Positions 34,549 to 42,789 of a DNA stretch of 64,000 nt are shown piece after piece. Source of the stretch: Pilibacter termitis (lineage in GTDB: Bacteria > Bacillota > Bacilli > Lactobacillales > Streptococcaceae); NCBI RefSeq assembly GCF_900167335.1, contig NZ_FUXI01000007.1, forward strand, positions 45,496-109,495, given 5' to 3'. The translations under genes and the position numbers were made by a program. The notes below the pieces were generated by a model that did no database searches, was not told the DNA's origin, and saw nothing but the letters and a program-made list of their open reading frames with translations. Position 1 is the first letter of the stretch; each line of letters begins with the position of its first letter.

Positions 34549-35451
34549 ATGAAAAAAGTAGTAGTAATAACGAGCGGGGGAGACGCACCGGGAATGAACG
34601 CTGCTTTGTACGGCATTGTCAAGAAAGCAACGGAGGAAAATATCGAAGTGTACGGTGCAAAATGTGGGTATATTGGAATTATCGAGGAAAATTTTGTTCC
34701 CTTGACCATAGAAAATACATTTCCCTACCTTCGTCAAGGCGGAACGATTTTAGAAACGATTCGATTTCCCGCTTTTCAAGAAAAAGAAGTCCAAAGAACT
34801 GCCGTTGAAATTATGGAAAAACATGACTTTGATGCCCTAATTGTCATTGGTGGCGACGGTAGTTACAAAGGAGCTGCCAAACTCTCGCAATTTTACTTTC
34901 CAGTTATTGCGATTCCTGCAACGATTGACAATGATATTTTCGGAACAGAAAATTCACTAGGTTTTTCCACAGCGGTGAGTAACGCAACGGCGGTAATTGA
35001 CAAGTTAAGTACGACAGCTGCAAGTCATGGGCATATTTTTGTAGTCGAGGTTATGGGCAGACATTCTGGGAATATTGCCAAAAAAGTTGGAAAAGCAGTC
35101 GGGGCGGATATGACGATTATTCCTGAAAAAGAATTTACAACAGAGGAAGTCATTGAAAGTTTAGACTTGAGCAAAAAACAGGACAAAAAATATAGCATGA
35201 TTGTAACGGCAGAAGGTGCAATTAGCTGTCTTGAGTTGACAAAAAACATCGAAAGAAATAGCAAATACAAAGTACACCCACTCATTTTAGGACATATCCA
35301 ACGAGGAGGAGACCCTGCTTGTGAGGATAGAATTTTAGGCATAGAATTTGGCGAAGTGGCAATCAAACTTTTAAAGAAAAAGAAATATGGCATTGCATTA
35401 AGAGTTTACGGCGGAAAAATTGACGCATTACCACTATCAGAGTATCTATAA
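34549..35451 (+). CDS. PfkA-family 6-phosphofructokinase-like kinase (possibly S7P or tagatose-6-P)
   Basis: This 300-aa kinase is about 20 residues shorter than housekeeping PfkA. It has ITSGGDAPGMNAA (1-20) and GGDGSYKGA (about 101-109; Gly after GGD marks ATP rather than pyrophosphate use). Catalytic Asp is in PATIDND (about 123-129), where PfkA has PGTIDND, followed by MGRHSGN, TAEGA and HIQRGGDP. The fructose-6-phosphate ligands are largely kept. Its place at the end of a transketolase operon without transaldolase suggests it may phosphorylate sedoheptulose-7-phosphate as well as, or instead of, fructose-6-phosphate. If the PTS substrate were galactitol, tagatose-6-phosphate would be the candidate. 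It starts 3 nt after the rpe stop. Confidence 0.8.
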   Translation: MKKVVVITSGGDAPGMNAALYGIVKKATEENIEVYGAKCGYIGIIEENFVPLTIENTFPYLRQGGTILETIRFPAFQEKEVQRTAVEIMEKHDFDALIVIGGDGSYKGAAKLSQFYFPVIAIPATIDNDIFGTENSLGFSTAVSNATAVIDKLSTTAASHGHIFVVEVMGRHSGNIAKKVGKAVGADMTIIPEKEFTTEEVIESLDLSKKQDKKYSMIVTAEGAISCLELTKNIERNSKYKVHPLILGHIQRGGDPACEDRILGIEFGEVAIKLLKKKKYGIALRVYGGKIDALPLSEYL

Positions 35452-35456
35452 GAAAA

Positions 35457-35491
35457 AAGGCTGGGTACAACGATAACCCAGCCTTATTTTG
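35457..35491 (+). terminator. Terminator of the polyol operon
   Basis: AAGGCTGGGT and ACCCAGCCTT form a 10-bp stem, followed by ATTTTG. With A-rich flanks it may also work on the minus strand. Confidence 0.85.
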
Positions 35492-35514
35492 AACGGATAA
35501 AATGAACGGAATTA

Positions 35515-35532
35515 ATATGGGTTACCCATATT
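35515..35532 (-). terminator. Palindrome at the end of gldA
   Basis: ATATGGGTTACCCATAT is a perfect palindrome just beyond the gldA stop on the minus strand. It resembles a decayed B-element end (GGGTACC) as well as a terminator stem. Confidence 0.4.
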
Positions 35533-36627
35533 TTATTTCAAACTCTTAACATAAGCATCCACAGCAAGTAAAGCATCTGCTACGTCTTCAGCTGTTACGA
35601 CAAAAGGCATTTGGTGAATTGTTTCACCTTCAATGGTGGCTTGTTTGCCGACTTTGAGCAATTCTTCGTAATTTGCATTTCCTAGATGAATTTCTTCAAG
35701 AGTAGTCGGTAAGTCAAGAGATTGATAGAAACGGATATATTTATCCAAAATTTCTTTTGGTTTATTTTCTAGTACGAGTTGTGTTAACGTGCCGTAGGCA
35801 ACTTTTTCGCCATGTGTCAAATGATGAATATCGCCATGCAACGCTGTAAAACCATTGTGGATTGCGTGAGTAGCAGCCAAACCACAGCTTTCAAAACCAA
35901 TACCACTTAACAAAGTATTTGCCTCTACAACAGCCTCAAGAGCTTCCGTTACCACATTTGCACGATTTGCCTCGATTGCTTGACGTCCGTAGGCAAATAG
36001 AGTTTCTTCACATTTTTCAGCAATTGCAATTGCTGCGAGACTTGGTTTTCCACCTGCCATAGTATCTCCATTTTTCTGCAACACGGCACGACCTTCTACC
36101 CACGTCGCTAAACCGTCTGCGATACCAGAGGCAAGTAAGCGAGTAGGTGCTTTACTAATTACTTCGGTATCTACCAGCACTAACTCTGGATTTTTCTTGT
36201 AGAAAAGATATTGCTCAAATGCTCCTTCTTCTGAATAAATAACAGACAATGCAGAGGTTGGAGCGTCAGTTGATGCGATAGTTGGCAAGATTGCCACAGG
36301 TAAAGATAACTTATCAGCAATTGCTTTTGCCGAATCAATCGTTTTTCCTCCACCAAGACCTAGCACTACATCAGACTGATTTTCTGCTGCGATTTTCGAC
36401 ACACGCTCAACTTCAACAAGAGAGGCTTCCCCGTTAAATGCGACACGCACGGTTGTTAAATCTTTTGCGGTCAAATTTTCGACCAACTTCTCCCCAGCGA
36501 TTTTCCAAACGACATCATCGCAGAGTAACAAGGGTTTCACCCCTAATTTTGCGATATGTTCAATTCCAGTAGTTAACACACCTTTTCCTTGAACATAGCG
36601 AGACGGACTTGCAAATACTTTAGTCAT
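35533..36627 (-). CDS. gldA: Glycerol dehydrogenase
   Basis: This 364-aa iron/zinc alcohol dehydrogenase oxidises glycerol to dihydroxyacetone with [19 protein letters not shown] (about 93-108) is the NAD-binding turn, [18 protein letters not shown] the substrate block, and metal ligands are the Asp in [13 protein letters not shown] (about 173) and His residues in AATHAIHNG and [17 protein letters not shown] precedes the start on the minus strand. It is a single gene, convergent with the polyol operon, with its own promoter carrying Rex-like and cre-like sites. Redox and carbon control are therefore plausible. Confidence 0.93.
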   Translation of the reverse strand: MTKVFASPSRYVQGKGVLTTGIEHIAKLGVKPLLLCDDVVWKIAGEKLVENLTAKDLTTVRVAFNGEASLVEVERVSKIAAENQSDVVLGLGGGKTIDSAKAIADKLSLPVAILPTIASTDAPTSALSVIYSEEGAFEQYLFYKKNPELVLVDTEVISKAPTRLLASGIADGLATWVEGRAVLQKNGDTMAGGKPSLAAIAIAEKCEETLFAYGRQAIEANRANVVTEALEAVVEANTLLSGIGFESCGLAATHAIHNGFTALHGDIHHLTHGEKVAYGTLTQLVLENKPKEILDKYIRFYQSLDLPTTLEEIHLGNANYEELLKVGKQATIEGETIHQMPFVVTAEDVADALLAVDAYVKSLK

Positions 36628-36647
36628 GTAAAATCCTCCATTTCTAT

Positions 36648-36713
36648 TTTGAAAACACTTTCTTCGTTACCTGTTCATCATATAGCGGATTACTTGTGAA
36701 ATCAATATCACAA
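36648..36713 (-). promoter_or_regulatory. gldA promoter with candidate Rex-like dyad and cre site
   Basis: On the minus strand TTGATT (36705-36700), 17 bp, TATGAT (36682-36677). The dyad TTGTGA-N8-TCACAA (36694-36713) covers the -35. It has Rex half sites, but Rex normally prefers a 6-bp spacer, so this is tentative. AGAAAGTGTTTTCA just after the start site matches the cre consensus at 12 of 14 positions, a roadblock position for CcpA. These are sequence matches only. Confidence 0.5.
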
Positions 36714-36835
36714 AGTGAATTTAAAATTATTTGCACATTTGTGCGATTCCTTTTTCACTACTTACCAAGATAGAAAAAAATAATCAAGAAATTCCTCTTT
36801 CTTCTCATTTAGTTTTCGAGAATTTCCTTAAAAAA

Positions 36836-36844
36836 TGCTACAAT
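36836..36844 (+). promoter_or_regulatory. Extended -10 promoter of cysE
   Basis: TG-C-TACAAT is an extended -10 about 37 bp before the start codon, with TTTTCG as a poor -35. The inverted repeat GAAATTC/GAATTTC (36788-36827) lies just upstream. I see no T-box or SAM-riboswitch motif here. Confidence 0.55.
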
Positions 36845-36880
36845 AGGAAAAAGATAATGATTTAGAAAGTAGGGAGTGCA

Positions 36881-37411
36881 ATGGGCTTTTGGAAAGAGGC
36901 GATTAAAGTAGTTTTGAAAAATGATCCTGCTGCGAGAAATGCGATAGATGTGCTATTGACCTATCCGGGAGTACACGCACTTGCAGCTCATAGGATTAGT
37001 CATTTTCTTTACAATAAAAAATGCTTTTTACTAGCAAAAATGCACAGTCAACTCTGGCGATTTCTTACGCAAATTGAAATTCACCCGGGAGCAAAAATTG
37101 CCTATGGAGTGTTTATTGACCATGGAAGTGGTCTAGTCATTGGTGAGACAGCTGAAGTTGAGCGTGGTGTGAAATTGTATCATGGAGTAACCCTTGGGGG
37201 TACAGGGAAAGATACAGGGAAACGCCACCCTACCGTTCGTGAAAATGCACTCATCAGTGCACACGCACAAGTCATTGGCCCAGTTGAAATTGGCAAAAAT
37301 GCAAAAGTTGGAGCAAGTGCAGTTGTCAACAAAGACGTACCAGAAGGTGCCACAGTAGTAGGGATTCCTGCCAAAGTCGTGAGAATTTATGGAGAAAAAA
37401 TAGGAAAATAA
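36881..37411 (+). CDS. cysE: Serine O-acetyltransferase
   Basis: This 176-aa first enzyme of cysteine synthesis acetylates serine. The N-terminal helical part (about 1-65) includes HALAAHRISHFLY. The left-handed beta-helix begins at IHPGAKIAYGVFIDHGSGLVIGETAEVERG, with active-site His in IDHGSG and YHGVTLGGTGK. It is the short Firmicute form. It precedes cysS, as in many Firmicutes (gltX-cysE-cysS), but gltX is missing. The TAA stop overlaps the first bases of an A-repeat that fills the gap to cysS. Confidence 0.94.
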   Translation: MGFWKEAIKVVLKNDPAARNAIDVLLTYPGVHALAAHRISHFLYNKKCFLLAKMHSQLWRFLTQIEIHPGAKIAYGVFIDHGSGLVIGETAEVERGVKLYHGVTLGGTGKDTGKRHPTVRENALISAHAQVIGPVEIGKNAKVGASAVVNKDVPEGATVVGIPAKVVRIYGEKIGK

Positions 37412-37590
37412 AAGCGAGCGGAGCGTTCTGAAGTCTGCAACAGCGAACCATGTCGTTTATTCACTGCTACACTTCGTTTCGCATACAGTCTTTCTAAGAA
37501 TCAAAGATTCTTGAAAGACTAGCATCGAAACGAAGTTTCGAGCGACATTGTGAGCAGTTGCCAGACTTCAGCCCCTCGTAGCTAGAAAAA
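37411..37590 (+). repeat. A-repeat, single long form, between cysE and cysS
   Basis: This is one long-form unit with the invariant hairpin (about 37486-37519). It has inner loop TCGAAAC/GTTTCGA and outer stem GAAGTCTGCAAC/GTTGCCAGACTTC. It occupies virtually the entire intergenic space of a normally co-transcribed gene pair. Confidence 0.95.
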
Positions 37591-37610
37591 GTAGAAAAAG
37601 GAGCATTGAA

Positions 37611-39023
37611 ATGAAGTTATACAACACAATGACAAGACAAAAAGAAGTGTTTGTTCCAATAGAAGAAGGAAAAGTAAGAATGTATGTTTGCGGGCCGACC
37701 GTTTACAACTACATTCATATCGGTAATGCAAGAAGTACGGTTGCTTTTGACGTAATTCGTCGCTTTTTGGAATATCGTGGCTACGAGGTGAATTATGTAT
37801 CAAATTTCACAGATGTAGATGATAAAATTATTCAGCGTGCCAAAGAAGAACAGTTGACACCTGAAGAAATTGCTGAAAAATATATTCAGGCTTTCCGCAA
37901 AGATGTCGGAGCGTTGAACGTACTTGAGGCGACAAGCCACCCACGTGTTGTGGAAAATATGGACGATATTATTTCATTTATTGAGGTATTAATTGAAAAA
38001 GGATTTGCATATGAAAGTTCTGGAGATGTGTATTTTCGTGCTAGAAAATCGGAAAACTATGGAGCGTTAGCCAATAAAACGATTGACGATTTGGAAATCG
38101 GTGCGGGCGGACGTGTGGGTGAGGAGGCAAATCGAAAGGAAGACCCGATTGATTTTGCTCTTTGGAAACAGGCGAAAGAAGGCGAAATCTCATGGCGTTC
38201 TCCTTGGGGTGACGGCAGACCCGGCTGGCATATTGAGTGTTCGGTGATGGCAACTAAATTTTTGGGAGAAACCATTGACATTCACGGAGGCGGTAGTGAT
38301 TTGGAATTTCCACATCACACCAATGAAATCGCACAATCTGAGGCGAAAACGGGAAAAAAATTTGCAAATTATTGGTTGCACAATGGATTTGTAACCATTG
38401 GCGAAGATGACGAAAAAATGAGCAAGTCGCTTGGGAACTTTGTCACAGCTCACGAATTGCTCAAGCGTGTAGACCCTCAAATCGTTCGATTTTTGATGAG
38501 TACAACGCAATACAGACGTCCGATTCGCTTTAGTGAAACGGCATTGCTTGAGGCAGAAGTAAATTTGAACAAGCTGAAAAATAGCTATCACAATTTTACA
38601 TTTAGAGAAGAAAGTCTTGTGGAATCTCTTGCGAGTGATGACGAAAAAATGAGCGAACTCATCCGTCTGGAAAATAGATTTATTGCGGAAATGGAAGACG
38701 ATTTTAACGCGGCAAATGGTGTGAGTGTTTTTTACGAGCTTGCAACATGGATGAACAAAACAGCGGAGGAAACAGCGATTTCTGAGAAAGTTTATGCTCA
38801 AACAATCAAAATTTTCCTAGGAATTGCTGAGGTTTTCGGGCTGACATTTACCAAAGAAGAAAATTCACTAGATGAAGAAATTGAACGATTGATTGAAGAG
38901 AGAAATCTCGCAAGGAAAAATCGTGATTTTGCAAGAAGTGACGAAATTCGTGATACATTAGCAAGTCGTGGCATTGTGCTAGAAGATACTGCCAATGGTA
39001 CACGTTGGAAAGTGGTTGAATAA
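37611..39023 (+). CDS. cysS: Cysteinyl-tRNA synthetase
   Basis: This 470-aa class I synthetase has the zinc Cys27 and HIGH-equivalent in YVCGPTVYNYIHIGNARS, further zinc ligands in GWHIECSVM and DLEFPHHTNEIAQSEA, and KMSKSLGN at about 268-275. The length fits the family. AAAGGAG lies 8 nt before ATG 37611. Its stop overlaps the start of mrnC (TAATG), a conserved Firmicute arrangement. Confidence 0.97.
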   Translation: MKLYNTMTRQKEVFVPIEEGKVRMYVCGPTVYNYIHIGNARSTVAFDVIRRFLEYRGYEVNYVSNFTDVDDKIIQRAKEEQLTPEEIAEKYIQAFRKDVGALNVLEATSHPRVVENMDDIISFIEVLIEKGFAYESSGDVYFRARKSENYGALANKTIDDLEIGAGGRVGEEANRKEDPIDFALWKQAKEGEISWRSPWGDGRPGWHIECSVMATKFLGETIDIHGGGSDLEFPHHTNEIAQSEAKTGKKFANYWLHNGFVTIGEDDEKMSKSLGNFVTAHELLKRVDPQIVRFLMSTTQYRRPIRFSETALLEAEVNLNKLKNSYHNFTFREESLVESLASDDEKMSELIRLENRFIAEMEDDFNAANGVSVFYELATWMNKTAEETAISEKVYAQTIKIFLGIAEVFGLTFTKEENSLDEEIERLIEERNLARKNRDFARSDEIRDTLASRGIVLEDTANGTRWKVVE

Positions 39024-39436
39024 TGGAGAAAAAAGATGTGTTACAGATGAACGGTGTCGCTCTTGCGTACATGGGAGATGCGATTTATGAGGTGTATGTG
39101 CGAAAATTCCTCATGGAAACAGGTGTCCATAGACCTGCACAATTTCATCATAGAGCAAAGCAATATGTCAGTGCCAAGGCACAAGCTTTTTTGTGGCAAG
39201 AAATGACTGCTGCGGAATTGTTGAGTGAAGCGGAAGTTTCCATTTTCAAACGCGGACGAAATGCTCACACGCACACAAAGGCGAAAAATACAGATGCAAA
39301 AACCTATGCGATTTCCACGGGATTTGAGGCGGTGCTTGGCTATCTTTATTTGACGGAAGAAACTGCACGGCTAGAGGAAATTATCAATTGGTGTATTGCA
39401 AAAATCGGAAAGGTTGACAAATATGACCCGAAATAA
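39023..39436 (+). CDS. mrnC: Mini-ribonuclease III
   Basis: This 137-aa RNase III-type nuclease without a double-stranded RNA-binding domain trims 23S rRNA ends in Firmicutes. NGVALAYMGDAIYEVYVRKFL and the acidic-metal motif near FEAVLGYLYL match the family. It overlaps cysS by one base and rlmB by 14 nt, so all are coupled. Confidence 0.93.
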   Translation: MEKKDVLQMNGVALAYMGDAIYEVYVRKFLMETGVHRPAQFHHRAKQYVSAKAQAFLWQEMTAAELLSEAEVSIFKRGRNAHTHTKAKNTDAKTYAISTGFEAVLGYLYLTEETARLEEIINWCIAKIGKVDKYDPK

Positions 39437-40193
39437 ACAAGAACATGAAAAAAAAGAAATAGATGAAAATCTTCTCTACGGTCATCACGCAGTCAAAGAG
39501 GCACTTTTGAGCGGACGTGTGAATAAATTATTTTTCGTAGAAGAAAGTCGTGGAAAATCTTTAGATGAGCTAAAACGCATTGCTAGAGAAAAGAAAGTAC
39601 CTGTCAAATTCATTTCCAAGCAAAAAATGGATTCTTTGACAAATGGTGCGGTTCATCAAAATGTCTTGGTTTCAACTCAACCTTTCGAGTATTTGGAGTT
39701 AGAAGAATTACTTGCCAAAACCGACAAGGAACAAGCATTTTTGATTGTTTTAGATTCATTGACCGACCCACACAATTTTGGCTCGATTTTGCGAACGAGT
39801 GATGCCGCAGGTGTGGACGGTGTGATTATTCCTAAGCATAGAGCGGTTGGCGTGACACCGACAGTTGTGAAAACTTCAACAGGTGCGATTGAACACGTAC
39901 CAATTGCCCGTGTAACCAATCTTACGCAGGCGATGAAACAACTAAAAGAGCAAGGCTATTGGGTGTTTGGCACAGATATGAAAGGTGTCCCATATCAAAA
40001 ATGGCAAACAAAGGGGAAAATCGCTTTGATTATCGGCAATGAAGGAAAAGGCATGAGTCAAGGGCTGAAAAAAGAAGTGGACGAGATGATTACGATTCCG
40101 ATGAGTGAAACTTCTCACGTTCAAAGCCTAAATGCGAGTGTAGCAGCAAGTTTGCTGATTTATGAAGTGTATCGAAATAGAATGAACGGATAG
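39423..40193 (+). CDS. rlmB: 23S rRNA (guanosine-2'-O-)-methyltransferase, SpoU/TrmH family
   Basis: This 256-aa SPOUT enzyme has an N-terminal substrate-binding domain (LLYGHHAVKEALLSGRVNKLF) and a knotted catalytic domain with LDSLTDPHNFGSILRTSDAAGVDGVI, IIGNEGKGMSQ and IPMSETSHVQSLNASVAASLLIYE, which bind SAM and RNA. ATG 39423 has AAAGG upstream and overlaps mrnC. It is in the standard cysS-mrnC-rlmB-rae1 order. Confidence 0.94.
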   Translation: MTRNKQEHEKKEIDENLLYGHHAVKEALLSGRVNKLFFVEESRGKSLDELKRIAREKKVPVKFISKQKMDSLTNGAVHQNVLVSTQPFEYLELEELLAKTDKEQAFLIVLDSLTDPHNFGSILRTSDAAGVDGVIIPKHRAVGVTPTVVKTSTGAIEHVPIARVTNLTQAMKQLKEQGYWVFGTDMKGVPYQKWQTKGKIALIIGNEGKGMSQGLKKEVDEMITIPMSETSHVQSLNASVAASLLIYEVYRNRMNG

Positions 40194-40222
40194 CATAAAA
40201 ATCTTGGGAACGGAGGTGTAGC

Positions 40223-40744
40223 ATGAAAAAACAACTGTTGATTGTAGACGGGTATAACATGATTGGCTCTTGGCAGGAGTTGGTTTTATTGAAAAAATTG
40301 GAACAGCTAGAGGAGGCTAGAGAGCTACTTTTGTTTGAGTTGTCAAATTATGCAAAATTTGAGCATTTACAAGTCATTGTTGTTTTTGATGCTATGCACG
40401 TTCCGGGTATTTCCAGAAGTTATGATAAATATCAGCTAGAAGTTGTCTTTACAGGTGAGGGAGAGACTGCTGATAGCTACATAGAAAGATTGGCAGTTGA
40501 GAAAAACAATGTTTTGACACAAGTCAGTGTCGCCACAAGTGATTTAGCAGAGCAGTGGGCGATTTTTTCACAAGGTGCATTGCGTGTGAGTGCCAGAGAG
40601 CTTTATCAAAAAGTTCAAACGGCGAAGAAAAATATTACAGGTGTTGCCCTAGCCACTCAGGAGCAAGCGAGGCGGCGAAATTCACCTTGGAGTGCGGGAC
40701 AGTTGTCGGTGTTGGAGGAGATGCGGAAGAGTTTGGAAAAATAA
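40223..40744 (+). CDS. rae1: Ribosome-associated endoribonuclease (NYN domain, YacP/Rae1)
   Basis: This 173-aa PIN-like NYN nuclease begins LLIVDGYNMIGSWQEL, with the first acidic metal ligand. VIVVFDAMHVPG, FTGEGETADSYIERLA and VATSDLAEQW carry the other acidic residues. In B. subtilis Rae1 cleaves mRNA in the ribosomal A site. It closes the cysS operon. GGAGG precedes ATG 40223. Confidence 0.92.
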   Translation: MKKQLLIVDGYNMIGSWQELVLLKKLEQLEEARELLLFELSNYAKFEHLQVIVVFDAMHVPGISRSYDKYQLEVVFTGEGETADSYIERLAVEKNNVLTQVSVATSDLAEQWAIFSQGALRVSARELYQKVQTAKKNITGVALATQEQARRRNSPWSAGQLSVLEEMRKSLEK

Positions 40745-40765
40745 TTTCTAGGAGGAAAACGATTG

Positions 40766-40804
40766 ATGACAGAGAATAAAAGCGAGTTAACAGAAAGAAT
40801 GTAG
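40766..40804 (+). CDS. 12-codon leader ORF upstream of fic
   Basis: ATG at 40766 follows a strong AGGAGG (40750-40755) and encodes MTENKSELTERM before TAG at 40802-40804. The Fic gene then starts at TTG 40819. The strong site in front of a tiny frame, with a weaker one in front of fic, suggests translational dampening or a lost antitoxin start. It may also be chance. Confidence 0.3.
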   Translation: MTENKSELTERM

Positions 40805-40818
40805 AGGAGCTGAGCTAA

Positions 40819-41430
40819 TTGTTAGAAAATAGACTGGGGATTACCGATAGCCTCGAATTAGCGAGACAAGAGGAGAAAATCACAAAACTAAAAGCTAAAA
40901 AGTTTTTTGACAGTGATGAAATGAATACTATTCAAGTCGGTACGTTCAAAGGTTTGGCAACGATTCATCAATATTTATTTGAAGATGTTTATGATTTTGC
41001 TGGTAAGATAAGGGAAGTAAATATCGCAAAAGATAATTTTCAATTTGCACCAAGGATGTTTCTTCCTGCCTCTTTGGACTTTATTGATACATTACCGCAA
41101 AATACTTTTGATGAAATTGTTGAAAAATATGTAGAGATGAATATTGCTCACCCTTTTCGTGAGGGGAACGGTCGAGCAATGCGAATTTGGCTTGATTTAA
41201 TTTTGAAAAAGGAATTAAAGAAAGTGGTTGATTGGTCGCAAGTGGACAAAGATGATTATTTATTGGCAATAGAACGTAGTCCAATTAAAACAACAGAAAT
41301 CAAAGTAGTGCTATCAAATGCCTTAACTGATAAAGTAGACGACCGAGATATTTACATGAAAGGCATTGACTATTCTTATTATTATGAAGGGTATATGGAA
41401 TATCATACGGAAGATTTAGATGAAAGTTAA
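40819..41430 (+). CDS. Fic family AMP-transferase-like protein
   Basis: This 203-aa protein has the full active-site motif HPFREGNGRAMR (His111, and Arg at 119 and 122), plus the N-terminal TFKGLATIHQYLFEDVYDFAGKIREVNI block common to bacterial Fic proteins. Fic enzymes transfer AMP or related groups to proteins and often act as toxins. I see no clear inhibitory (S/T)xxxE(G/N) helix in the protein and no separate antitoxin gene, so its control is unclear. TTG 40819 is the likely start, because GAGGAG lies 8 nt upstream and the LENRLGI N-terminus looks complete. A B-element and terminator follow. Confidence 0.85.
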   Translation: MLENRLGITDSLELARQEEKITKLKAKKFFDSDEMNTIQVGTFKGLATIHQYLFEDVYDFAGKIREVNIAKDNFQFAPRMFLPASLDFIDTLPQNTFDEIVEKYVEMNIAHPFREGNGRAMRIWLDLILKKELKKVVDWSQVDKDDYLLAIERSPIKTTEIKVVLSNALTDKVDDRDIYMKGIDYSYYYEGYMEYHTEDLDES

Positions 41431-41436
41431 AAATAA

Positions 41437-41490
41437 GGATACCTCTAAAAACTAGCGATTTTGAGTGAGTGTGAGTTTTTAGAAATATTC
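41437..41490. repeat. B-element, short copy, after fic
   Basis: GGATACCTCTAAAAACT on the left and GAGTTTTTAGAAATATTC on the right enclose a 20-bp core. The flanks ATAA and ATAT match at three of four positions, consistent with an old target duplication. Confidence 0.7.
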
Positions 41491-41511
41491 ATATAAAAAG
41501 CTTAACGAAAG

Positions 41512-41549
41512 TCCATGAAAACGTTTTTCTGTTTTTATGGATTTTTTAT
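41512..41549 (+). terminator. Rho-independent terminator after fic
   Basis: TCCATGAAAAC pairs with GTTTTTATGGA (11 bp, one G-U) followed by six T. Confidence 0.85.
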
Positions 41550-41557
41550 GGAAGGCT

Positions 41558-41566
41558 TGATATAAT
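41558..41566 (+). promoter_or_regulatory. Extended -10 promoter of the rloA-rloB pair
   Basis: TG-A-TATAAT lies 15 bp before GGAGG. There is no clear -35. With the terminator just upstream, the pair is a separate transcription unit. Confidence 0.6.
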
Positions 41567-41591
41567 ATAAAAAAGGACAAGGAGGTTTGTG

Positions 41592-42788
41592 ATGTTAATA
41601 GAGTTCACATTTGAAAATTTTAAAAGCTATAAAGATGAAGCGTATTTTTCAATGGAAACTGGAGAAAAAGTTAGAAGAACGACAGCAACAAAGTTTAATA
41701 CGTTTGAAACAAAGCAATTAAGATTATTAAAATCCAGTCTTATTTTTGGTGCAAACGCAAGCGGAAAAACAACTGTAATTGAGGCTTTGTCCGTTTTTCA
41801 AAACATTGTGTTGAATCCATTACCAACGATTAATCATATGTTTCCTTTTTCGCCATATAAATTTGATGAAAAGACAATTAATGAACCAACGAATTTTGTA
41901 TTGAAATTTGTTGATGAAGAAATAGTTTATGAATATTCATTAGCTTATAAGAAAAATAAAGTGGTGAAAGAAACTCTTAAATACACAAAAAATACGAAGA
42001 AAGATTTGGATCTTATTTTTTCAAGAGAAAATAAAAACATTCGTGAAAATCAATTGTATCTACATTTTTTGCAACAGGAAAACAATGAGCATTCTAATCG
42101 AGTGATGAAATATTTTTCAGAAAAAATTATTATTTTTACAGGGGATACGGAATTTAATACTAGTATTTTCTCAATGTTAGAAGAAGAAAATAATAGGCGT
42201 ATCTTTTTAGAATTTATGAATGCAGCAGATTTTTCAATCGTAGATTGTGAAGTTGTTGAGGATGAAATGCCATTGGAACTTCGTGAAGAGCTAATTCAAA
42301 AATTTAATATTCCAATTTCTCATTTAAAAACGAAGAGGCTTATTTTAAAGCATAGAGTACAGAATGAAAATGCAAACATTAACGGCTCATTAATGTTTGA
42401 AGAGGAGAGTCAAGGGACCAAAAAAATGATTTTCGTTGCTTTATTGATGTTGGCTCAAAAACAACAACAAGCAACTTTGTTGATAGATGAATTTGATTCA
42501 AATATTCATTTTGAATTAGCACAAAATATATTATCACTTTTTCATTCTGAGTTAAATAGGGGGCAATTGGTTGCGACAACACATAATGTGGAACTTATGG
42601 ATTGTAATTTACGCAAAGACCAAATATATCTAACAGATAAAAACGAATATGGAGAGAGTACGATAAAAAGTATTTTTGATTTTTCAACTCGAACGGATAT
42701 TTCATTTAGCAAGCGATATATTCAAGGGAGATTTGGCAGTCTTCCTGTTGTTGATACATTGAAATTAGAGCGTATTTTTGGTGAATGA
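41592..42788 (+). CDS. RloA/AbiL-type AAA ATPase (OLD-like), defence protein
   Basis: This 398-aa SMC/ABC-like ATPase of the AAA_15/AAA_21 group has an N-terminal IEFTFENFKSYKDE strand, Walker A GANASGKT (about 53-60), Walker B TLLIDEFDSNI (about 294-304) and a His switch ATTHNVEL (about 326-333). It is followed immediately by an RloB-type TOPRIM-like protein. This ATPase-effector pairing is that of RloA/RloB and lactococcal AbiL, and in architecture of PARIS, systems that block phage growth. ATG 41592 has GGAGG 6 nt upstream; GTG 41589 is too close. It is AT-rich compared with the flanking housekeeping genes. Confidence 0.8.
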   Translation: MLIEFTFENFKSYKDEAYFSMETGEKVRRTTATKFNTFETKQLRLLKSSLIFGANASGKTTVIEALSVFQNIVLNPLPTINHMFPFSPYKFDEKTINEPTNFVLKFVDEEIVYEYSLAYKKNKVVKETLKYTKNTKKDLDLIFSRENKNIRENQLYLHFLQQENNEHSNRVMKYFSEKIIIFTGDTEFNTSIFSMLEEENNRRIFLEFMNAADFSIVDCEVVEDEMPLELREELIQKFNIPISHLKTKRLILKHRVQNENANINGSLMFEEESQGTKKMIFVALLMLAQKQQQATLLIDEFDSNIHFELAQNILSLFHSELNRGQLVATTHNVELMDCNLRKDQIYLTDKNEYGESTIKSIFDFSTRTDISFSKRYIQGRFGSLPVVDTLKLERIFGE

Positions 42789-42789
42789 T

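Noticed and set aside
36628..36880. T-box leader for cysE-cysS
   Set aside because: No T-box sequence, specifier loop or antiterminator-terminator pair is visible, and the A-repeat between cysE and cysS does not contain one.
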